Translations under genes and position numbers: made by a program
Notes under the pieces: model-generated
The model's input: the letters and a program-made list of their open reading frames with translations, nothing else
Told to the model about the DNA's origin: nothing
The model's database searches: none
Part shown: one piece after another, positions 1-6,009 of the stretch
Numbering within the stretch: the stretch's first letter is position 1
Layout of the letters: every line of letters begins with the position of its first letter
From: Terriglobales bacterium
GTDB taxonomy: Bacteria; Acidobacteriota; Terriglobia; Terriglobales; Acidobacteriaceae
Assembly (NCBI GenBank): GCA_019241735.1
Contig: JAFAWN010000358.1
Span: 1-6,020 of the forward strand
Reading direction: 5' to 3'
DNA: 6,020 bases

Positions 1-390
1 CCTGACCCCAAGCTGCGTCTGATCCGGCGAGGCGCGGGGAAATTTGAGGAGTATGGCGCCCACCCCACTATTAAAGTTAATGGGCCGACTGGAACGCTGC
101 CGCACGCATTGCGCCACGATGCATATCCAACTCTTCGCGGCTACATCGACCATATGAACAGTTATTCTTCGATGGGAGCAGAGTTGGCCGTGGCCAATGG
201 CGTAACCAGTTTCAGCGTCATCAACATTGTGCTGCGGCCGCTGCTGACTTTTATCTACAATTATTTTCTGCGGTTGGGATTTCTTGATGGCCGTGAAGGC
301 TTGCTCCTTCATCTTAACCATGCCGCTTACGTCTCCTGGAAATACGCCAAAGCCTGGGAATTAGGCCGCCAAAAGGCACGTACGGCATAA
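1..390 (+). CDS. Family 2 glycosyltransferase, LPS-core (WaaE/KdtX) type, C-terminal part only
   Basis: The reading frame is open from base 1, so the gene begins before the window; 129 residues and a TAA stop remain. Visible features fit the C-terminal half of GT-A family 2 glycosyltransferases of the WaaE/KdtX kind, which add sugars to the lipopolysaccharide core at the inner face of the cytoplasmic membrane: a KLRLIRRG segment near the start of the fragment, a VNGPTG turn about residues 27-32, a HDAYPTLRGYIDHMNSYS segment about 39-56, and an amphipathic, aromatic-rich tail containing RPLLTFIYNYFLRLGFLDGR (about 80-99) and then WKYAKAWE. The FLDGREG/KYAKxWE ending is characteristic of this group. 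The catalytic Asp motifs lie outside the window, so donor sugar and activity cannot be judged. No functional link with the downstream acyl-CoA genes is apparent; a 59-base gap separates them. Confidence 0.8.
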   Translation, partial: PDPKLRLIRRGAGKFEEYGAHPTIKVNGPTGTLPHALRHDAYPTLRGYIDHMNSYSSMGAELAVANGVTSFSVINIVLRPLLTFIYNYFLRLGFLDGREGLLLHLNHAAYVSWKYAKAWELGRQKARTA

Positions 391-449
391 AACTGCGTCT
401 TGCTCGCGGGCAGGTTTTGCTCATATCATCAAGCCAGACGATATCGCCT

Positions 450-2246
450 ATGCGGAAGACCACTGACGAGTCAACCGTCGCGGAAATTGCTGCGACGAAT
501 GAATCGGAGGAGAGATTTCCTTCGCTGGCCGAAAAACAATGGCAGGAGACGATACTGGCCCCCAGCCTCGAGAAGTCTCCGGAGAAGCCTATCGGTGCGG
601 CCTCCGGCGTTAATCTCGACGAACATGGCAACGCGCGCTTTACCACCATCTCCGGGCTTCCCATCCGGCGTCTCTATACTCCTGCCGATCTTCCGCAAGA
701 CTGGAGCGTCGAGAAATATCTGGGATTCCCTGGCCAGCCTCCTTTCACTCGCGGAATACATCCGACCGGATACCGCGGCAAGCTTTATACGATGCGCCAG
801 TTTTCCGGTTTCGCATCGCCTGAGGAAACCAATAAGCGCTACAAGTATTTGCTGGAGCACGGAGGCAGTGGGCTATCGGTAGCTTTCGATCTGCCCACCT
901 TGATGGGATACGATTCCGATCATCCGGCGTCGGAAGGCGAAGTGGGCAAGTGCGGGGTCGCCATTGATTCGCTCGAAGACATGGAGATCCTGTTCCGCGG
1001 CATCGACCTCGCGAACACTACAGTATCGATGACGATAAACTCGCCGGCCTCAGTCCTGTGGGCGATGTACTTGGTGGTGGCGGAAAAACAGGGGGCCGAC
1101 TGGAACAAAATTTCAGGCACTATTCAAAACGACATCCTCAAGGAATACATTGCGCAGAAGGAATATATCTACCCGCCGGCACCCTCCATGCGGCTGGTGG
1201 TAGATACATTCGAATTCGGTTCGCGGTACACTCCGCGCTTCAATACGATTTCTATCAGCGGCTACCACATTCGCGAGGCAGGCTCCACGGCTTTGCAAGA
1301 ATTGGCATTTACCGTCTACGACGGCGTGGAGTACGTTGAATGGGCGTTACGCCGCGGATTGAAAATAGATGAGTTCGGCCCGCGCCTTAGTTTCTTTTTC
1401 AATGCGCACAATGATTTTTTTGAGGAAATCGCCAAGTATCGCGCCGCCAGGAAGCTTTGGTATCAGCTCACCAAAGACCGTTTCCATGCTAAAAATCAGC
1501 GCACCTGGCTGATGCGCTTCCACACCCAGACGGCCGGTGTTTCCCTCACCGCGCAACAACCCATGAATAATATCGCCCGGGTAGCGCTCCAGGCGATGGC
1601 GGCGGTTTTGGGGGGAACTCAGTCCCTGCACACCGATGCTTATGATGAGGCGCTCGCGCTACCGACGGAGCAGGCTGCGGGCATTGCCCTGCGAACCCAG
1701 CAAATTATTGCCTACGAGAGCGGGGTAACTCAGACGGTCGATCCTTTGGGCGGCTCTTATTTTCTGGAGCACCTGACCCTGGAAATGGAAAAGGGTGCGA
1801 TCGATTATTTCGGCAAACTGGATGCAATGGGAGGAATGGTCAAGGCAATTGAACGCGGGTATCCGCAAAAAGAAATTGCCGAAGCGTCGTACCAATACCA
1901 GCGGGCGGTGGAAGCAAAAGAGAAGATCATCGTGGGCGCGAACCGTTTCACGGTCGAAGAGGAGTCTCCGCACACCCTGTACATCGATGAAAGCGTCGCA
2001 CAACATCAAACGGCGAAGCTGAAGGAGTTGCGCGCCCGCCGCTCCAACGAAGAAGTCCAGCGGACACTCGATGCGCTAAAGAAAGCCGCCGCCCAAGAAC
2101 CGCGGGCCGGCACGGATGGGCACGTCTCTGCGGCGAACACCATGCCGTACATCGTGGCAGCCGCGCGCGCGTACGCCACTGTCGGAGAGATTTGTCAGGC
2201 GCTGAAAGAGGTTTACGGTATTTATACCGAACTCAGCATTACTTAG
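450..2246 (+). CDS. Acyl-CoA mutase large (catalytic) subunit, methylmalonyl-CoA mutase family, isobutyryl-CoA mutase-like
   Basis: This is the TIM-barrel catalytic subunit of an adenosylcobalamin-dependent carbon-skeleton mutase, which uses a 5'-deoxyadenosyl radical to rearrange an acyl-CoA. From ATG 450 it has 598 residues and lacks the B12 domain, which is encoded separately at 2883-3305. Family motifs in order: FTTISGLPIRRLYTP (about 64-78), GFPGQPPFTRG (92-102), TMRQF (114-118), GLSVAFDLPTLMGYDSDHP (141-159), GTIQNDILKEYIAQKE (223-238), SISGYHIREAG with the catalytic His273, RLSFFF, RFHTQTAG and LGGTQSLHT. The residue matching methylmalonyl-CoA mutase Tyr89 is Phe118 and that matching Arg207 is Gln236. 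The 118-residue spacing is the same as in known mutases, and the pair matches isobutyryl-CoA mutase. The residue matching the special Asp of 2-hydroxyisobutyryl-CoA mutase is Ala145, which argues against that activity. The start is uncertain: TTG 417 and CTG 525 are in frame, and neither 417 nor 450 has a clear ribosome binding site. Family assignment is firm; substrate is inferred. Confidence 0.93.
   Translation: MRKTTDESTVAEIAATNESEERFPSLAEKQWQETILAPSLEKSPEKPIGAASGVNLDEHGNARFTTISGLPIRRLYTPADLPQDWSVEKYLGFPGQPPFTRGIHPTGYRGKLYTMRQFSGFASPEETNKRYKYLLEHGGSGLSVAFDLPTLMGYDSDHPASEGEVGKCGVAIDSLEDMEILFRGIDLANTTVSMTINSPASVLWAMYLVVAEKQGADWNKISGTIQNDILKEYIAQKEYIYPPAPSMRLVVDTFEFGSRYTPRFNTISISGYHIREAGSTALQELAFTVYDGVEYVEWALRRGLKIDEFGPRLSFFFNAHNDFFEEIAKYRAARKLWYQLTKDRFHAKNQRTWLMRFHTQTAGVSLTAQQPMNNIARVALQAMAAVLGGTQSLHTDAYDEALALPTEQAAGIALRTQQIIAYESGVTQTVDPLGGSYFLEHLTLEMEKGAIDYFGKLDAMGGMVKAIERGYPQKEIAEASYQYQRAVEAKEKIIVGANRFTVEEESPHTLYIDESVAQHQTAKLKELRARRSNEEVQRTLDALKKAAAQEPRAGTDGHVSAANTMPYIVAAARAYATVGEICQALKEVYGIYTELSIT
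506..514 (+). promoter_or_regulatory. Shine-Dalgarno-like GGAGGAGAG inside the 5' end of the mutase gene
   Basis: A purine run, GGAGGAGAG, lies ten bases before an in-frame CTG (525). It is the strongest ribosome-binding-like sequence near any start I examined here. Initiation at CTG 525 would give a 573-residue protein, close to the usual size of stand-alone mutase large subunits and beginning just before the helix that starts the family's conserved N-terminus (AEKQWQE). CTG starts are rare and the run also encodes Ser-Glu-Glu-Arg, so it may be coincidental. Confidence 0.22.
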
Positions 2247-2249
2247 CCC

Positions 2250-2849
2250 ATGCGCCGCGCCGTAAGCCATCTGAAGAAATCAGACCCCGTTCTCGCCGCG
2301 ATCATTAAGCGCGTCGGGCCATTTCGCATGGACTATGGCGAGCCGGTTTTTCATAGCCTGGCGCAATCTATCGTCTATCAACAATTAAACGGCAAGGCTG
2401 CGGCAACAATTTTCGACCGCTTCGCCGCCCTGGCCGGGAATCCCGTCACCCCCGCGGGTATTCTTAAGCTCAAACCTGAACAAATGCGAAGCGTGGGCCT
2501 GTCCAAGCAGAAGTCTTCGTACCTGCGGGATCTCGCAGAACGTGCTAACCGGGGAGAGCTTGACTTCAAACGCTTCCCCGCAATGTCCGACGAGGAAGTG
2601 ATCGCCAGCCTCACGCAGGTGAAAGGCATCGGAGTGTGGACCGCGCACATGTTCCTGATGTTCTCTTTGCGTCGTCCGAACGTTCTGCCGACCGGGGATT
2701 TCGGCGTGCGGATGGCAATCATGAAGCACTACAAAAAGCGCAAAATGCCGAAGCCGGCACAGATGGGAAAGATTGCAAAGCTGTGGGAGCCGTACCGCAG
2801 TGTGGCCTGCTGGTATCTGTGGCGCAGTCTGGACATTAAGACAATTTAG
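2250..2849 (+). CDS. DNA-3-methyladenine glycosylase 2 family protein (HhH-GPD superfamily)
   Basis: This 199-residue base-excision repair glycosylase is expected to remove alkylated purines such as 3-methyladenine from DNA. The N-terminal SLAQSIVYQQLNGKAA segment (about 36-51) is the conserved helix of AlkA-like enzymes. The helix-hairpin-helix is at about 122-142 (TQVKGIGVWTAHMFLMFSL), and the Gly/Pro-Asp loop LPTGDFGVR places the catalytic Asp at residue 150. It lacks the extra N-terminal domain of E. coli AlkA (282 residues) and the C-terminal cysteine cluster of EndoIII/MutY, so it resembles the short, core-only AlkA/Mag-type group. The C-terminus WxPYRSVACWYLWR is typical of that group. 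ATG 2250 starts 3 bases after the mutase stop, with no Shine-Dalgarno sequence, suggesting co-transcription and perhaps coupled translation. It separates the two mutase subunit genes, with no obvious metabolic reason. Family is secure; the exact lesion range is not. Confidence 0.92.
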   Translation: MRRAVSHLKKSDPVLAAIIKRVGPFRMDYGEPVFHSLAQSIVYQQLNGKAAATIFDRFAALAGNPVTPAGILKLKPEQMRSVGLSKQKSSYLRDLAERANRGELDFKRFPAMSDEEVIASLTQVKGIGVWTAHMFLMFSLRRPNVLPTGDFGVRMAIMKHYKKRKMPKPAQMGKIAKLWEPYRSVACWYLWRSLDIKTI

Positions 2850-2882
2850 GTACAGCCCGGCCTTTCGTGTTTAAATTACTCC

Positions 2883-3305
2883 ATGGCTGCTGAGGAAAAA
2901 ATTCGCGTCCTAGTGGCGAAACCAGGCCTGGATGGTCACGACCGCGGCGCCAAGGTCATATCGCGCGCGTTGCGCGATGCGGGAATGGAGGTCATCTACA
3001 CCGGCCTTCGCCAGACGGCGGAAATGATTGTCACCGCGGCGTTACAGGAAGACGTTCACGTGATCGGGCTTTCCATTCTTTCCGGCGCGCACAACGCAAT
3101 CGTCCCGCGAGTCATGGATCTGCTGAAGCAAAATAAGATGGACGATGTTCTTGTAGTTCTCGGAGGCATCATTCCCGACCAGGACATCGAGAACCTCAAG
3201 AAAATCGGGGTATCCGCGATTTTTCAGCCCGGCACTTCTATGGACAGCATCGTGCAGTTTATCCGGGCAAATGTGAAACCGCGCGGAGTGCCCGCTGCGG
3301 GCTGA
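2883..3305 (+). CDS. Acyl-CoA mutase small subunit, cobalamin-binding domain protein
   Basis: This 140-residue protein is a complete B12-binding Rossmann-like domain that pairs with the large subunit at 450-2246 to form the active mutase. The base-off/His-on motif DxHxxG is present as Asp17-Gly-His19-Asp-Arg-Gly22, with His19 the expected cobalt ligand. The second cobalamin motif SxL is Ser63-Ile-Leu65, and the Gly-Gly loop is in VVLGGIIP (about 91-98). The ending IFQPGTSMDSIVQFI is the typical C-terminal helix of this domain. The length matches stand-alone small subunits such as IcmB (about 136 residues), and the N-terminal KIRVLVAKPGLDGHDRGAK is a standard family start, so ATG 2883 is credible despite the lack of a ribosome binding site. 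It follows the glycosylase gene by 33 bases and precedes the carboxyltransferase by 35. The sequence of this subunit does not reveal substrate choice. Confidence 0.95.
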   Translation: MAAEEKIRVLVAKPGLDGHDRGAKVISRALRDAGMEVIYTGLRQTAEMIVTAALQEDVHVIGLSILSGAHNAIVPRVMDLLKQNKMDDVLVVLGGIIPDQDIENLKKIGVSAIFQPGTSMDSIVQFIRANVKPRGVPAAG

Positions 3306-3340
3306 TCGGCTTCGCGCGAGTCGAATGAAACGTATATTCC

Positions 3341-5041
3341 ATGGCTGACCGCACCGAATTGATGCCCCCGCCCGTTTCCCCAACCCTGCAAACCCACATT
3401 GATGCTACTTCAGCCGGCTTCGAGGCCAACATGCGTTTTCTGGCCAGCCTGGTCTCGCAAATGCGTAACGAAGAGGAAACCATACGCGAAGGTGGCGGCG
3501 CGAAGGCGATCGAAAATCAGCATGCGAAGGGACGGCTGACGGCGCGTGAGCGAATTAATCTTCTGCTGGATCCGGGCAGTTTTTTTGAGTTGGGCATTTA
3601 CGCGGCTTCCGGGATGTATGAAGAATGGGGCGGCGCTCCAGGCGCCGGCGTGCTCACGGGGCTGGGGCGCATCCATACTCGTTTGGTAATGATTATCGCC
3701 AACGATGCAACCGTCAAAGCCGGGGCTTTTTTCCCTATGACGGCGAAGAAAGTTATTCGCGCGCAAAACATTGCGATCGAAAACCACATTCCGACCGTTT
3801 ATCTGGTCGATTCCGCAGGTGTATTTTTGCCGTTGCAGGAGGACGTGTTTCCCGACACCGATGACTTCGGGCGCGTGTTCCGCAACAACGCTGTCATGTC
3901 CGCCATGGGCATTCCTCAAATAGCGGCAATCATGGGTATGTGCGTTGCCGGGGGAGGCTATCTTCCGGTGATGTGCGATCACGTGCTGATGACGGACGGT
4001 AGCGGCCTTTTTTTGGCAGGCCCGGCTCTAGTGCAGGCGGCGATTGGGCAAAAAGTTTCTGCCGAGGAACTTGGGGGAGCGGCCATGCACTCGGCGGTGA
4101 GCGGCACAGTGGATTTCCGTCACCCCACAGACGAAAGCTGTCTCGCAAATATTCGCTCGATCGTTGAAAAATGGGGATACCGACGTCAGTCTCCCTGGGA
4201 CCGAAAGAAACCTGAATCTCCCGCGATCGCGGCTGAAGAAATCTACGGCATCTACGATTCTTCCCCGGGGCGGCCCTATGACATGAAGGAAATTCTGCTG
4301 CGCATTATCGACGGCAGCCGATTCGATGAATATAAGGCAGAATACGCGAAAACTATTATTTGCGGCTACGCGCGCATTAGCGGCTTCGCGGTAGGCATTG
4401 TTGCGAATCAAAAGCTGCATGCCCAGGCAACTGACCACGAAGGCCGCAAGCGCATGGAGTTTGGCGGCGTAATCTACACCGAGTCGGCCGAGAAGGCGGC
4501 GCGGTTCATCATGGACTGCAACCAGAATCTCATTCCCCTGGTTTTTTTCCACGATGTTAATGGATTCATGGTGGGCCGTGACGCTGAGTGGAGCGGAATC
4601 ATCAAAGCCGGCGCAAAAATGGTGAATGCGGTCGCCAACTCAGTCGTGCCCAAGATCACCGTAATCGTTGGCGGATCTTTTGGCGCCGGCCACTACGCTA
4701 TGTGTGGTAAGGCTTACGATCCCCGTTTCGTCTTTGCCTGGCCGACTGCGAAGTATGCAGTGATGGGCGGCGATTCGGCCGCGGGCACTCTGGTTGAAAT
4801 CAAGATCAAACAACTGGAACGCAGCGGGAAAAAACTAAGCGAGGATGAGCGCAAGGAACTCTACGAGTCGGTGAAACGGACCTATGACGAGCAAACCGAT
4901 CCGCGATATGGCGCCGCCCGGCTGTGGATCGACAAAATTATCGATCCGCTGGAAACCCGTGAGGCGGTGATGCAAGCTCTGGAGGCGGCGGCGCTCAATC
5001 CAGACGTGGCCGAATTTAAAGTCGGAGTCCTGCAAACCTGA
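3341..5041 (+). CDS. Acyl-CoA carboxylase carboxyltransferase (beta) subunit, methylcrotonyl-CoA carboxylase-like
   Basis: This 566-residue protein transfers carboxyl from carboxybiotin to an acyl-CoA. It has the two crotonase-like halves of the family. The N-terminal half has KGRLTARERINLLLDPGS (about 64-80), YLVDSAGVFLPLQEDVFPD (154-172) and the oxyanion-hole segment CVAGGGYLPVM (201-211). The C-terminal half has PYDMKEILLRIIDGSRFDEY (312-331), NGFMVGRD (407-414), GGSFGAGHYAMCGKAYDPRF (444-463) and WPTAKYAVMGG (467-477). The FLPLQ..VFPD, GFMVG and GGSxGAGxYxMCGxAYxPRF motifs match methylcrotonyl-CoA carboxylase beta. Propionyl-CoA carboxylase beta instead has GFLPG and AYGGAYxVM versions. 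The lyase gene 20 bases downstream supports a leucine-catabolic role. No biotin carboxylase or biotin carrier gene is in the window, so the partner must lie elsewhere or downstream. Residues 1-26 form a slightly long leader before the conserved FEANM; later starts are possible. Geranyl-CoA or another branched acyl-CoA remains an alternative substrate. Confidence 0.9.
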   Translation: MADRTELMPPPVSPTLQTHIDATSAGFEANMRFLASLVSQMRNEEETIREGGGAKAIENQHAKGRLTARERINLLLDPGSFFELGIYAASGMYEEWGGAPGAGVLTGLGRIHTRLVMIIANDATVKAGAFFPMTAKKVIRAQNIAIENHIPTVYLVDSAGVFLPLQEDVFPDTDDFGRVFRNNAVMSAMGIPQIAAIMGMCVAGGGYLPVMCDHVLMTDGSGLFLAGPALVQAAIGQKVSAEELGGAAMHSAVSGTVDFRHPTDESCLANIRSIVEKWGYRRQSPWDRKKPESPAIAAEEIYGIYDSSPGRPYDMKEILLRIIDGSRFDEYKAEYAKTIICGYARISGFAVGIVANQKLHAQATDHEGRKRMEFGGVIYTESAEKAARFIMDCNQNLIPLVFFHDVNGFMVGRDAEWSGIIKAGAKMVNAVANSVVPKITVIVGGSFGAGHYAMCGKAYDPRFVFAWPTAKYAVMGGDSAAGTLVEIKIKQLERSGKKLSEDERKELYESVKRTYDEQTDPRYGAARLWIDKIIDPLETREAVMQALEAAALNPDVAEFKVGVLQT

Positions 5042-5061
5042 TCCTGCGCCACCCCTTGAAA

Positions 5062-5940
5062 ATGCCCGATCCGGTCAAGCTCATCGAATGTCCGCGGGAT
5101 GCCTGGCAGGGATTGCCTGGTCAAATCCCAACGCACATAAAGGCTGAGTATCTACGCACATTGATAGCGACCGGGTTCAAGCATATCGATGCGGTTTCTT
5201 TTGTTTCGCCCAAAGCGGTGCCGCAAATGGCCGACTCCGAAGAAGTACTGAAGGAACTGGATCCGCCGGATGACGTCGAAATTATCGGAATTGTAGTCAA
5301 TGAAAAGGGCGCGCAACGAGCAATCGAAACCCAGGCGGTGCGGACGTTGGGCTTCCCCTATTCGATTTCCCCAACATTTTTGCAGAACAATCAGCGCCAA
5401 AGCCTGGAAGACGCCATCGACGAGTTGGAGAAGATCAAAAATAAAGGCGAGGATGCCGGCCTCGATGCCGCGGTGTACATCTCGATGGCCTTTGGAAATC
5501 CATACGGCGACCAGTGGAATGTTTCCGAAGTTACTGATGCCGTCGAGCTGCTCGAGTCCTATGGTATTCGTACCATTTCCCTGGCTGACACGGTTGGAAT
5601 GGCGGGTTCGGAGCAAATTCAAGAGGTGATCTCCGCCGTCCTGGCTAAATATCATTATCTGGACATCGGCGTTCATCTCCACAGCCGTGCTGATGAAGCT
5701 ATAAACAAAATTCAAGCCGCCTATGACGCGGGCTGCCGGCGATTCGATTCCGCTTTGGGTGGTCTTGGGGGATGCCCCTTTGCCCAAGACCAGCTGGTGG
5801 GAAATATTCCTACAGAAAAGGTGGTGGAGGCATTAACCGAGCGGGGAGCACCCCTGCCACCGCTAAAATCCTTCGACGTTCTGCTCAAGGTATCCGCCGA
5901 AATTGGGGCGCGATACACCAATCCCGAAATCCCTGGTTAA
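5062..5940 (+). CDS. mvaB: Hydroxymethylglutaryl-CoA lyase, divergent (Bacteroidota-like) subtype
   Basis: This 292-residue TIM-barrel protein of the HMGL-like family is expected to cleave HMG-CoA to acetyl-CoA and acetoacetate, the last step of leucine degradation. The N-terminus IECPRDAWQG carries the catalytic Arg12 and metal-binding Asp13. FGNPYGDQWN is at about 144-153, and the metal-binding HxH is His205-Leu-His207. The signature GGLGGCPFA contains the active-site Cys238, and the final metal ligand is probably Asn248 in VGNIPTEKV. Two differences from human-type lyases are visible: HLHSR replaces the usual HxHDT after the HxH pair, and the loop from Cys to Asn is one residue longer. Both recall the lyases I associate with Bacteroidota, so this looks like a coherent subfamily rather than a damaged gene. 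ATG 5062 was preferred to TTG 5056, two codons earlier, because the conserved core begins almost at once. No Shine-Dalgarno sequence precedes it. Confidence 0.87.
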   Translation: MPDPVKLIECPRDAWQGLPGQIPTHIKAEYLRTLIATGFKHIDAVSFVSPKAVPQMADSEEVLKELDPPDDVEIIGIVVNEKGAQRAIETQAVRTLGFPYSISPTFLQNNQRQSLEDAIDELEKIKNKGEDAGLDAAVYISMAFGNPYGDQWNVSEVTDAVELLESYGIRTISLADTVGMAGSEQIQEVISAVLAKYHYLDIGVHLHSRADEAINKIQAAYDAGCRRFDSALGGLGGCPFAQDQLVGNIPTEKVVEALTERGAPLPPLKSFDVLLKVSAEIGARYTNPEIPG

Positions 5941-6009
5941 TGGATGTAGAATTAGCCGGGCCACATCATCTACCGATTAAAATCCGTCAACTGCGAAATA
6001 GCAGAAGCT

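Noticed and set aside
391..449. Possible cobalamin riboswitch or promoter before the B12-dependent mutase
   Set aside because: The 59-base gap is too short for a cobalamin riboswitch, no B12-box-like sequence is seen, and no convincing -35/-10 pair could be placed.
2850..2882. Possible promoter or leaderless start before the small subunit gene (TTAAAT at 2871-2876)
   Set aside because: The AT-rich hexamer has no matching -35 element at proper spacing and lies so close to the ATG that it is weak evidence for transcription start.
3290..3302. Perfect small inverted repeat GCCCGCTGCGGGC at the end of the mutase small subunit gene
   Set aside because: It is inside the coding sequence, the arms are six bases with a one-base centre, and no T-run follows, so it does not qualify as an intrinsic terminator.
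1415..4548. Runs of seven T at 1415-1421, 3580-3586, 4008-4014 and 4542-4548
   Set aside because: Each encodes Phe codons in conserved parts of the proteins and none follows a GC-rich hairpin, so they are neither terminators nor evident frameshift sites.
3410..4552. Two long minus-strand open frames (about 190 and 174 codons) opposite the carboxyltransferase gene
   Set aside because: The plus-strand gene has conserved motifs along its full length; the antisense products show no domain and are rich in Arg/His/Pro as expected of shadow translations.
450..5041. Reading the cluster as a propionyl-CoA carboxylase plus methylmalonyl-CoA mutase propionate pathway
   Set aside because: The mutase has the Phe/Gln pair rather than Tyr/Arg, the carboxyltransferase has methylcrotonyl-type motifs, and no methylmalonyl-CoA epimerase is present in the window.
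5152..5787. Long open frame (about 211 codons) on the minus strand opposite the HMG-CoA lyase gene
   Set aside because: It lies wholly inside a gene with clear family motifs, has no recognisable domain itself, and similar antisense frames occur opposite the other genes; it is explained by codon usage on the plus strand.
5978..5983. TAAAAT hexamer resembling a -10 element after the lyase gene
   Set aside because: No -35-like hexamer sits 16-18 bases upstream; a single AT-rich hexamer is expected by chance.
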